Of a DNA stretch of 64,000 nt, positions 1-9,507 are shown one piece after another. The notes under the pieces were generated by a model. The model was not told where the DNA came from, searched no databases, and worked only from the letters and a program-made list of their open reading frames with translations. Every line of letters begins with the position of its first letter. Within the stretch, counting starts at the first letter, position 1. The position numbers and the translations under genes are program-made. Source of the stretch: CAVPTL01 sp963708725 (GTDB lineage: Bacteria > Actinomycetota > Thermoleophilia > Gaiellales > JAICJC01); NCBI GenBank assembly GCA_963708725.1, contig CAVPTL010000010.1:328479-392478 (forward strand), read 5' to 3'.

Positions 1-884
1 TACTGCAGTGACAGCCGTTTCAGCACACCGCGCGCCTGCAGCTGGTTGATGATCGAGTTGACCTTGTTGAAGAACCCGGTCTCGGTGAGGCCAGAGGAGC
101 GGTCGATCGCGCCTGAGAGGTAGGCGACGTACTGATTGCTACCGACCGGGCGAAGCGTCTCCCCTTCGGCGATCGCCTTCGCCCCAACCGCGACTCCGCA
201 CAGAAACGCGTCGAGCTTCCCGCGCGCGACGTCACGCAGTCCGTGGCTTTCGAGGTCGTAGCCGACGAACGTCCCGTGCTTGGCCTCGAAGTTCACGGTT
301 TGGCCGGGCGCGTCGAGCGTGCCCTGGATGTACGACTCGGCAAAACAGCCGACGCATCCTCCCAGACGCTTGTGGGAGAGCTGGGATACCTTCGTGACCG
401 GAGAGTTCTTGCGAACGAAGAATCGTTCCGCTTCCGCCGAGTACGGCTGGGTGAAGTAGAGACCCTTCATTCGCTCGCGGGTGATGCCCATCGACGCGAT
501 TGCGATATCCCAGCGGTCACCCCAATTGCCACTGATCATCTGACTCCAGGTGGGAGCGATGAAGCATGGCTCGACGTGAAGCGCGCGGGCGACCAGCTTG
601 CTGGTGTCGGCGTCATAGCCTGCCATCTGGTTGCCCGTCATCTGGTCGGCGGCGCATTTCGTCGTGGACAGCCTCTTTGCTCCAGGGATGCGGTACGACT
701 GGGGTGCGTAATCGGGGTCGGTGGCGAGCACGAGAGTGCCGCGCGAGAGGACCTGTGCGAGCTTGTCGGCGGTGGGATCTCCCACTGACGGCGCTTGCGT
801 ACCCGCCGCGGCACCTCCACAGCCGCTCGTGAGGACCATCAGCAACGCAAGGACGATTGATCGAGGCTGCGTCACTGTTCCCAT
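1..884 (-). CDS. Extracellular solute-binding lipoprotein, 3' end outside window
   Basis: Reading the minus strand from an ATG at 884 gives an open frame with no stop before base 1, so the C-terminus is cut off. The product starts MGTVTQPRSIVLALLMVLTS and then GC, a lipoprotein signal with lipobox LTSGC near residue 22. A family-3 binding-protein fold follows: RGTLVLATDPDYAP, later GYDADTSKLVAR, IAIASMGITRERMKGLYFTQPY, and a second lobe with DAFLCGVAVG. This is the pattern of ABC importers for amino acids or other small polar solutes. The ligand pocket cannot be assigned. It lies just downstream of the broken APC permease on the same strand, and no ABC permease for it is visible here. Confidence 0.8.
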   Translation of the reverse strand, partial: MGTVTQPRSIVLALLMVLTSGCGGAAAGTQAPSVGDPTADKLAQVLSRGTLVLATDPDYAPQSYRIPGAKRLSTTKCAADQMTGNQMAGYDADTSKLVARALHVEPCFIAPTWSQMISGNWGDRWDIAIASMGITRERMKGLYFTQPYSAEAERFFVRKNSPVTKVSQLSHKRLGGCVGCFAESYIQGTLDAPGQTVNFEAKHGTFVGYDLESHGLRDVARGKLDAFLCGVAVGAKAIAEGETLRPVGSNQYVAYLSGAIDRSSGLTETGFFNKVNSIINQLQARGVLKRLSLQ

Positions 885-951
885 GTTGGACGCAGCCTAC
901 TTCACACGTTGCGAGTGGAGCAATCTGCCCGTCCCCGCGATCGAAGCGGTA

Positions 952-2692
952 CTAGCCCGTACCCGGGTCGTCGCCCTGGTCGCGCAACTCACGTTCCTGA
1001 TCGCGCTCCAGATCCTTCGCCGATTCGACGTCCTCGGGGCCCATCCCAGGTGGGAGGTTCGAGAGGTCGGGGGCAACGACGGTCGCCTGCGATTTCGAGT
1101 CGGGCAGCCCAAAGGTCGGGACGACCGACCCCGACGCCTGCACCAGCACGAGTTCGCTGTAGGACTTACGCGGAAGCGTCTCTCCCCGGAAGTAGGCGGG
1201 TGCGATCGCGCGCCAGATCAGCATCAAAACGACACCCAACAGGAGCACCCCGATACCGAGGGCGAACACGCCGCCGACGGCGTAGCTCGTGCCGGGGAAG
1301 GTCACCGACGTGTAGCCGTAGTTGGGATCGATGTACTGGCTGGCGGCGTACACGAACAGGACCAGCAGCATGATTCCGCCGAGCAGCGGAATCACCCGCC
1401 GCGACATCGACTGGCGAAAGGTCAGCGGGACGTTGCGGTAGAACCAGAAACACGCAAAGCCGGTGAGACCGTAATAGAACGCGATCATCAGCCCCAGGGA
1501 GCCGATCGAGTCGTTCAGGACGTTGCCACTGACCGAGGTCAGCACCACGTAGAACACGACCGAAGCCGCCCCCATCCCCCACGTCGACCAGGTGGGGGTC
1601 AGGTACTTGGGGTGGATCCGGGCGAAGATCTGCGGTGCAGCCTTGAAGGCGGCCATCGAGAGCGTGGTGCGCGCCGTCGGCAGGATGGTCGTGAGTGTCG
1701 AGGCCATCGAGCTGGTCATGACCATGAACAGCAGGAGCTTCACAAGCGTTGAGCCGGCGATCCCCGTGCCAAAGATGCTGGTGCCCAGCACGCTCAGCAC
1801 GTCGTCCGAGTTGGCGGGGTTGCCGAGACCGATGCCATGGACACCGTCGCCTGCCCAGGCCTGCGCGCCAAGGGTCACGATCACGTAGGTCATCAGCAAG
1901 CAAGACGGTCGAGATCACCGCGGCCCGGCCAGGCGTATGTGCCGCGTCGGCGGTCTCCTCGTTACAGGCGACAGCCGTATCCCAGCCCCAGTAGATGAAC
2001 ACCGCGGCGAGGATTCCCGCCGCGAACACCCCCGGCGACGAGATATCAAAGGGGTTGAACCACGACAGGCTGATGCGATGCGATTCCGGCACCCCGTTGC
2101 CGGAGTACACCTTCACCAGCGCCGTGCCTGCCAGCAGGCCGAGGATGACCACCTCGATGCCCAGCAGCAGATACTGGAGCTTGGCCGAGATCTCGATCCC
2201 GATCCACGAGATGTAGGTCATGACGATGATCCAGGTGATCCCTGCCACCGTCACCCACAGGTTGGACGTCGCCAGGCTGTCGGCCCCAACCAGCAGGTAG
2301 CCGTAGGAACCGGCGATCTGGGCGAGGTTTGCCATCACGATCACGTCTGCGGCGAAGATGCCCCAGCCACCCATCCAGCCCCACGACGCGCCAAACGCCC
2401 GCGCCGCCCAGGTGAACGTCGTGCCACAGTCGGGCTCGGCCTCGTTCAACTCCTTGTAGGCGACCGCGATCATGTACATCGGAACGAACGCGAGCAGCAT
2501 GATGATCGGTGACTGCAACGCCACCGTCGCCACCACGAACCCGAGCGCCGATGCGAGGCTGTAGGCGGGGGCGGTCGACGCCATCCCCATGACGATGCTC
2601 GACATCAATCCCAGCGAGCCGCCGCGCAGGCCCTTCTCGCCTGGGGCTGTGCCGTGAATCTGTGAGTCGCCTGTGACGTCTGCCGTCGCCAT
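952..2692 (-). pseudogene. APC-family amino acid permease, frameshifted
   Basis: The N-terminal part (start 2692, MATADVTGDSQIHG) shows typical APC segments: GGSLGLMSSIVMGMASTAPA, the LNEAEPDCGTTFTWAARAFG stretch and GWDTAVACNEETADA. The frame breaks after VISTVLL. The rest of the transporter (TYVIVTLGAQAWAG through the last membrane helices and an acidic tail ending DDPGTG, stop at 952) continues in another frame. At 1896-1903 the plus strand reads gcaagcaa, a tandem 4-bp repeat. Removing one copy restores a single frame of about 578 aa. The C-terminal half is well conserved, so this is either a recent mutation or a sequencing or assembly error. Substrate unknown; amino acids or amines are likely for the family. 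Confidence 0.8.
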
Positions 2693-2857
2693 CGGCGGCG
2701 ATCGTACAGCAACATCGCCGGCAATGGGCGAAACGGCAATGTGATCTGCGTCGCAAATGCGTGGCCGGGGTCAAACCGATGCCCGCGAGCGTTGGTACCT
2801 GGGAGTGGTCTGAATTGGCCGGGTGAAGACCCTCAATGGCCACTCAAAGGAGCAAAA

Positions 2858-3439
2858 ATGCTGTGGATTCGACGCGCAATTATGTCAGCCGGACTCTGCC
2901 TCGGGGTGCTGGCGCTGGCCGGCTGTGGGATGTCGTCCTCCTCGAGTTCGAGTACGAGCTCGGCCGCCGCGACGGGGACCGGAACGACCTCGGGGACGGC
3001 CGCGCCGGCGGTATTGAGCGTCGCCCAGAACTCGAGCCTTCATCATGCGATCCTGGTGAACACCAAGGGCATGACCGTGTATTACCTCACGGGTGAGACC
3101 GCGAGCCACCTGTTGTGCACCTCGAAGGCGTGCCTCAAGTTCTGGCCGCCCGTCGACCTCCCCTCAGGTGCCACCACGCCAGCGGCCATCAAGGGCGTCG
3201 CGATGTCAAAACTCGGAACGGTCAAGCGTGACGGCAAGCTGCAGGTGACCTACAACGGCTGGCCGCTGTACACGTTTGCCGGCGACACGGCCGCCGGTCA
3301 GGACAAGGGCGAGAACATCAAGAGCGACGGCGGTACGTGGCTCGTGATCCAGAGCCCGGCGTCGGCATCGACCACCAGCACGACCGCTCCACCTGCAAGC
3401 AGCGGCGGTTCGAGCTCGAGCGGCGGTGGCTGGAGCTGA
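2858..3439 (+). CDS. Secreted lipoprotein with Yx(FWY)xxD repeats
   Basis: The ATG at 2858 is chosen because AAAGGAG lies 6 bases upstream and the protein then begins with a clean lipoprotein signal (LCLGVLALAGCG, lipobox LAGC). A Ser/Thr/Ala-rich linker follows (residues about 25-55). Two repeats of the COG4315 / Lipoprotein_15 type come next: VYYLTGE in the first and LYTFAGD in the second, with the usual CTSKACLKFWPPV between them. A Gly/Ser-rich tail ends the 193-aa protein. The family is common in actinomycetes and sits outside the membrane; its role is unknown. It is transcribed divergently from the APC permease, and the 165-base gap should hold both promoters. Confidence 0.85.
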   Translation: MLWIRRAIMSAGLCLGVLALAGCGMSSSSSSSTSSAAATGTGTTSGTAAPAVLSVAQNSSLHHAILVNTKGMTVYYLTGETASHLLCTSKACLKFWPPVDLPSGATTPAAIKGVAMSKLGTVKRDGKLQVTYNGWPLYTFAGDTAAGQDKGENIKSDGGTWLVIQSPASASTTSTTAPPASSGGSSSSGGGWS

Positions 3440-3455
3440 CCGCGCTTCCCACTGG

Positions 3456-4826
3456 CTAGGTCGACGGACGCGGGTCGAAGATGCTCGGCTCCAGGCGCTC
3501 GCCGGCGAACAGTCTGGCGAGACGGTCTGCCCCGCAGATCGAGGGCAGGAACCCCACGCCGTTGCACCCGAGGTTATAGAGCAACCTTGGGTGCAGCGGA
3601 TGCCCGCCGACGACCCGGGTTCCGCCATCGTTGTAGCCCATCAGGCCGTGCCAGTGGTAGTCGTAGCGCTGGCCCGGGAGCCGGGCGGGTTGCGCGTAGG
3701 GGCGAACCTCGGCATCCATCACCGTGAGCAGCTCGCCGGGGAATTGACCGTCGCGGTCGTAGACCGGCTCGTGGAACGGATACTCCGGCCCTCCCATACA
3801 GGCCAGCGTCACGGTGTCGTCGGCGCGGTCGTAGGTGCGCCGGGTGACGTACACATAGGCAACGGGACCGCCGATCGTGGGATTGCGGATGTAGCTCATC
3901 GCTGCGGGAGGCCGCGGCTCATCCTCCACGAACGCGGCCATGTATGCGACCCTGCCCACGATCTGTTGATCGGGCGAAAGCAGAATCGGCGCGCCTGCCG
4001 AATCGCGGACGGCGTGGTCGACAAAACCGTTGGTACAGAGCACAACCTGATCCGCCGCGACTCGGTGATCTCCAGCGTGTACCACGGCGCCACCATCACC
4101 AATATCGACACGCGCGACATTCGTGCAGTCGGCGTACTCGAACCTGTCGGGATGCCGTTCCAGTAAGTACGCGAGCACCTGTTGGGCGAGCGCCCCGCTG
4201 TTCGCGCAGCCCGCACGGGCGGAGAGCACCGCACCGTAACGATCGTCATCGACCTCGAGCAGGGATCGGATCTCGGATTGAGGCACAACCGAGTAGTGCC
4301 CGTCGAACTCGGCGGGGATCTTGGTGAGGAACTCGGCTTGCTCAGAGACCACGCACGTCTGCGCCCGCAAACCGCCGCTGTCGCGGATCACCTTGCTCGC
4401 GAGATGCACCTCCAGCTGGTGGAGGTTGAACATCCCCAGATGTCCGGTGAATCGCTCCAGACGAACCGCTGACCCGGCTTCTGCGACCATGAGGTCGAGC
4501 AGTTCATGGGCGTCATCGAAGCCACGCTGTGCGTCGACCGCCCGCGCTGTGCCGTACTGGTCGGCGATGTCCGAAAGTGGCCGCTCGAAATAGGTCGTGA
4601 GCTGACCGGCGTTTCGACCGGTTGCCCCTCGGGCCACGCGGTCGCGCTCGATCAGCAGCACCCGTTTGGTGGTCGCACGCAGTATGAAGAACGCCGTCGC
4701 AACACCCGCGATCCCGGCCCCGACCACCACCACGTCGGTCGTCGTCGGTCCCGGCAACGGCCTCGGCGGGCCGTCCTCGGCCATTTGCTCGATCCAGGGC
4801 GAGCGGTTCGGCTTGTCGGTGTACAC
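3456..4826 (-). CDS. FAD-dependent oxidoreductase, DAO family
   Basis: A 456-aa protein with the dinucleotide-binding motif VVVVGAGIAGVATAFF (about residues 31-46), the DAO-family GRNAGQL segment that contacts FAD, and a C-terminal GTRVVGGHPLHPRLLYNLGC region followed by GVGFLPSICGADRLA. Enzymes of this family oxidise amines or amino acids on the C-N bond. The start is a GTG at 4826 without a clear ribosome binding site; a second possible start (MAEDGPPRP) lies 14 codons in. It follows the RidA gene on the same strand after 82 bases. RidA proteins hydrolyse imines made by such oxidases, so a shared pathway is plausible but inferred. Confidence 0.8.
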   Translation of the reverse strand: MYTDKPNRSPWIEQMAEDGPPRPLPGPTTTDVVVVGAGIAGVATAFFILRATTKRVLLIERDRVARGATGRNAGQLTTYFERPLSDIADQYGTARAVDAQRGFDDAHELLDLMVAEAGSAVRLERFTGHLGMFNLHQLEVHLASKVIRDSGGLRAQTCVVSEQAEFLTKIPAEFDGHYSVVPQSEIRSLLEVDDDRYGAVLSARAGCANSGALAQQVLAYLLERHPDRFEYADCTNVARVDIGDGGAVVHAGDHRVAADQVVLCTNGFVDHAVRDSAGAPILLSPDQQIVGRVAYMAAFVEDEPRPPAAMSYIRNPTIGGPVAYVYVTRRTYDRADDTVTLACMGGPEYPFHEPVYDRDGQFPGELLTVMDAEVRPYAQPARLPGQRYDYHWHGLMGYNDGGTRVVGGHPLHPRLLYNLGCNGVGFLPSICGADRLARLFAGERLEPSIFDPRPST

Positions 4827-4908
4827 CGGTCGCCAAGCCTACACCCGAGCGTTTCACCAGCCCGGTCAGCCTACGCTGAGCGAGCGCGCCGCTCAGGCCT
4901 CACGGAGC

Positions 4909-5346
4909 TCAACTGCTCGCTGGGTCGGGAAGGCGGTCAGCCGGAATCACAGCCGTGGCATCGATCTCGACGACCCATTCCGGCCGGGCGAGGCCGTCGA
5001 TAACCACGCCGGTCGAGCATGGGAACACACCTTTCATCCAGCGCCCCATCACCTGGTAGACGGTTTCGCGGTAGCGCACATCGGTGAGATAGACGACGAT
5101 TTTGCAGACGTCCTCCATCCGCGCGCCGGCCTCTTTGAGAAGCATGTCGATGTTGGCCATAGCCGTGTCGGTCTGCGCTGCGACGTCACCGATCCCGACG
5201 GACTCGTTGGTGTCGAGGTCCAGTCCGACCTGGCCGCGCAGGAACACCATGTTTCCGGCGACGACGGCCTGGCAGAGGTCGTTGTCCAGGTTCTGCTCGG
5301 GGTAGGTGTCCTTGGTGTTGAACTTCCTGATGCGGGTGTGGCTCAT
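4909..5346 (-). CDS. RidA/YjgF-family protein
   Basis: 145 aa, MSHTRIRKFNTKDTYPEQ, with the family hallmarks VFLRGQVGLD, the central DTAMANIDMLLKEAGARMED and a C-terminal region RPEWVVEIDATAVIP. RidA proteins form trimers and hydrolyse enamines/imines; relatives act as 2-aminomuconate deaminase or as RutC in pyrimidine breakdown. The ATG at 5346 is preceded by AGAGGAAC and overlaps the stop of the amidohydrolase by 4 bases (ATGA), so the two are translationally coupled. Longer upstream frames are not supported. The catabolic neighbours argue for a pathway-specific deaminase rather than housekeeping RidA. Confidence 0.85.
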   Translation of the reverse strand: MSHTRIRKFNTKDTYPEQNLDNDLCQAVVAGNMVFLRGQVGLDLDTNESVGIGDVAAQTDTAMANIDMLLKEAGARMEDVCKIVVYLTDVRYRETVYQVMGRWMKGVFPCSTGVVIDGLARPEWVVEIDATAVIPADRLPDPASS

Positions 5347-6614
5347 GGGTTCCTCTCTGCGTGGTGGTTTTCTGTCCCTTTTGTCACGATCGCCCCATCG
5401 ATAACGACATCGGCGACGACGCTCTGGCCGACGGCGAGCGTCAGCTCGTTGGGGTGCTCGATGTCGAGTACGGTCAGATCGCCGCGCTTGCCGACCTCCA
5501 GCGAGCCCCGGTCGGTCTGGAGGCGCAGGGCGTAGGCCGCGTTCAGCGTGGCACCGACAATCACCTCGGCGGCAGTCATCCGAAACCACGGAGCAGCCAG
5601 GCCGAGCGTGGTGGTCAGCGACGTGGCGTGGATCGACGAGCAGTAGTCGGTGGCGATAGCGACCGGCACCTCCTGGTCGATCAGCAACCGCGCGTTGGCT
5701 CTTCGCTCGGTCATGTAGACGAGCTCGGCCTGCGGCAAGAGGACGGCGATCGTGTCGGTGGCGCCGACCCCGCGTATCTCCTCGTCGGGCGTGTAGGTGA
5801 GGTGCTCGGCCGAGACCGCCCCGCCCTCCACCGCGGTCTCCCAGCCGTGCGAGCTCGTCCACGCGTCGGCGTGGGCCTTGGTCGGAATACCGTGTTTGCG
5901 GGACGCCTCGAACATGGCCGCGGCATGCTCGGGGGTGAACAGCCCCGCCTCACAGGTGATGTCGTGGAACTCGGCGAAGCCCTGGTCGATCACCGCCGGA
6001 AGTGTCGCGAGCACCTCGTTGGTGTAGGCGTCGGCGCTGACTCCCTCTGGCACCACGTGTGCGCCGAGGTACGAGATGACCAGCGAGAGCGGCGTGATCT
6101 CACGGCTGCGGTCAAGCAGCTCCAACTGGTGCAGCTCGTGTTCGGGAGTGAGCCCGTAGCCGGACTTGACCTCGAGGGTGGTCACGCCCCCGGCCAGGAT
6201 GCGCCTGTAGGCCGAGTCGAGCGCGGCGATCAGATCGGCATCGGCGGCGTCGCGGGTGGCGACCACGGTCGACCAGATCCCTCCGCCGGCCGCGGCAACT
6301 TCGGCCAGCGATGCGCCGTCCAGTCGCAGCTGGTACTCCGCGTGGCGGTTGCCCGAGAAGAGTGGATGCGAGTGGCACTCGATCAGGCCGGGGAGCACGG
6401 TCTTGCCCGACGCGTCGAACGTCTGCACACCGTCCTGCCCCCACTCCCTGAGCACGTCAGCGGTGCGGCCGACCGCCGCGATCCGGCCGCCGCGGATCGC
6501 CACCGCGCCGTCTGAGATCAACTCGAGCTCGCGCTGCTCGCGACCGCGCCGCGACACGCCACGGTCAGCCACCACTGCCAGCTCGGCGGCCCGCACGACG
6601 TTCAGATCGTTCAC
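5343..6614 (-). CDS. Imidazolonepropionase-like amidohydrolase (HutI family)
   Basis: 423 aa amidohydrolase-fold enzyme. The metal-site HSH lies in VLPGLIECHSHPLFSGNR, and the HutI-like signature RLDGASLAEVAAAGGG follows. Further metal and substrate positions are KAHADAW, SAEHLTYTPDE and ATDYCSSIHATSL. HutI opens the imidazolone ring in histidine breakdown, but no hutU, hutH or hutG is seen here. Flanked by an HpaB-type monooxygenase and RidA, it more likely opens another nitrogen heterocycle (inference). It overlaps the monooxygenase stop by 4 bases and the RidA start by 4 bases. Confidence 0.75.
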   Translation of the reverse strand: MNDLNVVRAAELAVVADRGVSRRGREQRELELISDGAVAIRGGRIAAVGRTADVLREWGQDGVQTFDASGKTVLPGLIECHSHPLFSGNRHAEYQLRLDGASLAEVAAAGGGIWSTVVATRDAADADLIAALDSAYRRILAGGVTTLEVKSGYGLTPEHELHQLELLDRSREITPLSLVISYLGAHVVPEGVSADAYTNEVLATLPAVIDQGFAEFHDITCEAGLFTPEHAAAMFEASRKHGIPTKAHADAWTSSHGWETAVEGGAVSAEHLTYTPDEEIRGVGATDTIAVLLPQAELVYMTERRANARLLIDQEVPVAIATDYCSSIHATSLTTTLGLAAPWFRMTAAEVIVGATLNAAYALRLQTDRGSLEVGKRGDLTVLDIEHPNELTLAVGQSVVADVVIDGAIVTKGTENHHAERNP

Positions 6615-8122
6615 TTGCCGGCCTGGCTCGGTGCGTCGACGGCCGGCGTGGCGGAGACGAGCCGATCATCGCCGCGCTGCGGCAGCTCGCTCTCGAGTCC
6701 CGCATACCGCTTGACCAGATCGGCGGGGCCATCGAAGTCGTAGTTGTTGTAGACGGCCAGCAGGTGCGAGAACCTTGGCGACTGCGCGAACAGCTGGAAT
6801 GTCAGGCGGTGTCCGGCGTAGTCGGAGTTGAGCAGGTCGCGGGCAAACGCGAACAGCCGTCGGCGATCCTCTGCGCCGACCTCGCCGATGGCCAGGTACT
6901 TGTCCAGCCACACAGCCTCCTCGGGGTCGGCGAAGGCCGCCGCGTTGGGCGTCACGCACAGCTGGCCGCCCAGGAGGTCACGGCAGGCGTGCATGATCTG
7001 CGGCAGCTGCGAGCAGGCCAGCACCCGGCCCGTGTAGAGCAGCGCCTGGTTGGGCATCATCAGCCCGCCCGGGCTGGTCTCGGACATGTCGATGGCGGCG
7101 GTGAGGTGCGCGTTGATCCCCTCGCGGTACACCACGAGCTCGGCCAAACGCTCGCGCACGCCCTGGTGCATCTTCACACCAGTCTGCACCGCGTTGGTGT
7201 AGGCCACGCCGATCATCAGGTCGGCGAACCGCAGGTGCCGCTGGACGAACGGGAACATGGAGTAACGGTGCAAGGTGGCGCGGATGAACGCCGCCGCCTT
7301 GGTGTGGCGGTAGAAGAAGACGTCCTCCCAGGGGATCTCGACGTCGTCGAACACGATCATCGTGTCGATCTCGTCGAATCGGTTCGACATCGGGTAGTCG
7401 GCGTCGGCCCCGCGGCCGCCGAACGACGAGCGGCAGATGTGCTTGATCCCGGGCGCGTTCATCTGCGCCACGAATCCGATCGCGTAATCACTGAGCTCGG
7501 CGCTGCCCCAGTCACCGATGGTGGGCTTGACGAACGCCTGGTTGGCGTACGCCGCGGCCGTCTCGAACTTGGCGCCGCGTACCACGATGCCGTTGTCGGT
7601 CTCGCGCACGGCGTGCAGTAGTACGTCGGGATCCTGATCCTGTGGCCGCTTGGAGCGGTCGCCTTTGGCGTCGGTGTTGGCCGACACGTGAAACGGATCG
7701 GCGATCGCCGCGTGGCGGATGTGATCACGGATGTGCTGTGAGAACGCCGGGTTGATCTCGTTCAGCACGTCCTGGCCGTCGAATAACGACCACATCTCGC
7801 CCACGGTCTCGTCGCCGACGCGGGTGACGATGCCGTTCAGGTCATCCATCACCGTGTCGACGGCGGTGCGCTTGTCGTGCCAGTCCTCCCGCGTCAGCGG
7901 AAGCTTGGCGCCGATCGGGCAGCGCTCGTTGGTCTCGGTGTCGAGGTAGGACATCACGTCGCGCGTCCGGGGGTCGTGCGCCATGTCGTAGATCCGCGCG
8001 CGGGCGTCGATGATCGGCTTCAGCGACCGGTGTTTGGTCACGTCCGCGACCTTCTCGCCGTCCACCCACACCTCGCGCCCGTCGCGAATCGACTCGCGGT
8101 ATTCGTCTCCAGTTCTGATCAT
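6611..8122 (-). CDS. 4-hydroxyphenylacetate 3-hydroxylase family monooxygenase (HpaB-like)
   Basis: 503 aa with the HpaB-family order: N-terminal MIRTGDEYRESIRDGREVWVDG, DPRTRDVMSY, a middle acyl-CoA-dehydrogenase-like domain with IVVRGAKFETAAAYANQ and VFDDVEIPWEDVFFYRH, and a C-terminal helical region with LLGGQLCVTPNAAAF. These enzymes use FADH2 made by a separate flavin reductase to hydroxylate or ring-cleave aromatics. No reductase gene is next to it. It is first in the trio HpaB-HutI-like-RidA, with 4-base overlaps, and lies 107 bases downstream of the ABC binding protein. The natural substrate is unknown; a nitrogen aromatic imported by the upstream transporter is a reasonable guess. 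Confidence 0.85.
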   Translation of the reverse strand: MIRTGDEYRESIRDGREVWVDGEKVADVTKHRSLKPIIDARARIYDMAHDPRTRDVMSYLDTETNERCPIGAKLPLTREDWHDKRTAVDTVMDDLNGIVTRVGDETVGEMWSLFDGQDVLNEINPAFSQHIRDHIRHAAIADPFHVSANTDAKGDRSKRPQDQDPDVLLHAVRETDNGIVVRGAKFETAAAYANQAFVKPTIGDWGSAELSDYAIGFVAQMNAPGIKHICRSSFGGRGADADYPMSNRFDEIDTMIVFDDVEIPWEDVFFYRHTKAAAFIRATLHRYSMFPFVQRHLRFADLMIGVAYTNAVQTGVKMHQGVRERLAELVVYREGINAHLTAAIDMSETSPGGLMMPNQALLYTGRVLACSQLPQIMHACRDLLGGQLCVTPNAAAFADPEEAVWLDKYLAIGEVGAEDRRRLFAFARDLLNSDYAGHRLTFQLFAQSPRFSHLLAVYNNYDFDGPADLVKRYAGLESELPQRGDDRLVSATPAVDAPSQAGK

Positions 8123-8174
8123 CGCTGAGCTCCGTTTCTGCTGCTCGCTCCGCCCGCGGGTCGTCCACCCGGTC

Positions 8175-8190
8175 TCACGACCGTTCGTGA
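8175..8190. repeat. 16-bp inverted repeat between binding protein and HpaB genes
   Basis: tcacga-ccgt-tcgtga is a perfect 6-bp inverted repeat in the 107-base gap between the binding-protein stop (8230) and the HpaB start (8122). It could be a regulator site for a second promoter or a small mRNA hairpin that separates expression of transporter and enzymes. Nothing else is recognised in this gap. Confidence 0.4.
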
Positions 8191-8229
8191 TCTGCTCTCG
8201 ACATCAGTCGAATGGGGCGTGTTAGTGGG

Positions 8230-9507
8230 TTAAGACGTCAACTGCGCGAACTCACGCTCCATCCATGTCAGCTGATCGGTGTTCCAGAACGGCACCGGTA
8301 TGCCGTTCTGCTGGAACGCCGGCGGCGAGAAGGCCATTTCGATCTCGTGCGGATCGGCCACCTTGGCGGCGGCCAGCTTGTCCACGGTGAGATCGGTCAG
8401 CATGGTCTGGTAGCCGACATCGCGGAAGTTGTCGATGGCGCTGTCGATCTCGAGGAAGTGGTTCATCCACAGGTGCGCCAGCACAGGGTTCTTGGCCGAC
8501 TTGGGAATCGTCCAGCAGTCGTTCAGAATCACACCGTTACCGGCGGCCGGGAAGTAGTAGTCCACGGCGGTGATGGGCACCGACTTGGGCAGGTAGTTAC
8601 CGATCACGGCGAAGTCGCCGTTGAACGCAAACGCCATGTGCTCGACACCCGTACCGAGCGGCTGGAAGCTGGTGTACTGCCACTTCACATTCTGCAACTG
8701 TCCGAGGTCGTCGGCCGCCTTGGTCACGTCGGCCTCGCTGACGTGCTCGAGCGTGCTGCCGTTTCGGATCATCGCCATGCTGATGGCGTCGTACGGGGCC
8801 GCGTTGAGCATGCCCATCGGGGTACCGCTGGGCGCGTCCCAGAACACATCCCAGCAGTTCTTCTCGTTGGCCGGGTTGATGTTGACCAGGTCGTTGCGCC
8901 AGCCGATGCCAAAGGTGTTGATGAAGTTGGGCGACGTGTACCGGGCACCCCGGTCATACCACGGGTTGCCCGCGTCGGGGATCGCCTTGTCGAGGTTGGG
9001 GATGTAGCTGTGGTTGATGGGCTGGATCAGCTTGCTCTTGGCGACCTGGTAGATGTGCTCGGCGTCGGGCACCCACACATCGGGGGTGATGGCTCCCGAA
9101 GCGATCTTGTTGACCGCCTCGTCGATCGACGCGAAGGTGGTGAGCTGAGCCTTGACGTTGTACTTCTGCTCGAAGCTCTTGATTACGGCCGGGCTCAGGT
9201 AGTAGTCCCAGTCATAGATGATGAGCGGCCCAGCCTCGGGCGACTTGCCCGATGCGATCGCCGGGTTATCTGACGAGATGGGCAGCGTGATCGGCCGAGT
9301 CTTGGTTCCGATCGGCAGCGAGGTGTCAGTCGAGCCACCTGACGAGCCGGAACCGCTACCGCTGCTGCTCGAGCTCCCGCACGCGCTGAGGATCCAGCTC
9401 GATGCCCCGAGCGCCGCGGCACCGCCGGCTGTCCTGCGAAGCATCGCCTGGCGGGTCATCCGCTTTTCCAGCGGACTCAGCCGCCGGCCCTCTTCATGGT
9501 CATGCAT
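8230..9507 (-). CDS. ABC transporter substrate-binding lipoprotein, PotD-like
   Basis: 425 aa. The start at 9507 (MHDHEEGRRLSP) has AAGGAG 6 bases upstream. The N-terminus combines a twin-arginine-like stretch (MLRRTAGGAAALGASS) with the lipobox LSACG and a Ser/Gly linker. The mature part reads LIIYDWDYYLSPAVIKSFEQ, the usual opening of spermidine/putrescine-type (SBP_bac_8) proteins, and later VWVPDAEHIYQ and PVLAHLWMNHFL. It belongs with the two upstream permeases. Polyamine binding is not shown; many relatives in catabolic operons bind other cationic or aromatic solutes. The short stub of an ATPase gene lies directly before it. Confidence 0.85.
   Translation of the reverse strand: MHDHEEGRRLSPLEKRMTRQAMLRRTAGGAAALGASSWILSACGSSSSSGSGSGSSGGSTDTSLPIGTKTRPITLPISSDNPAIASGKSPEAGPLIIYDWDYYLSPAVIKSFEQKYNVKAQLTTFASIDEAVNKIASGAITPDVWVPDAEHIYQVAKSKLIQPINHSYIPNLDKAIPDAGNPWYDRGARYTSPNFINTFGIGWRNDLVNINPANEKNCWDVFWDAPSGTPMGMLNAAPYDAISMAMIRNGSTLEHVSEADVTKAADDLGQLQNVKWQYTSFQPLGTGVEHMAFAFNGDFAVIGNYLPKSVPITAVDYYFPAAGNGVILNDCWTIPKSAKNPVLAHLWMNHFLEIDSAIDNFRDVGYQTMLTDLTVDKLAAAKVADPHEIEMAFSPPAFQQNGIPVPFWNTDQLTWMEREFAQLTS

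Noticed and set aside
243..1752. Several long plus-strand frames over the first two minus-strand genes
   Set aside because: Their amino-acid composition (Arg/Gly/His-rich, no motifs) is that of high-GC antisense shadows. The minus strand shows a lipoprotein signal and permease helices.
5343..6614. Evidence for a histidine utilisation operon
   Set aside because: Only the HutI-like protein resembles the hut pathway. No histidase, urocanase or formiminoglutamase gene is present near it.
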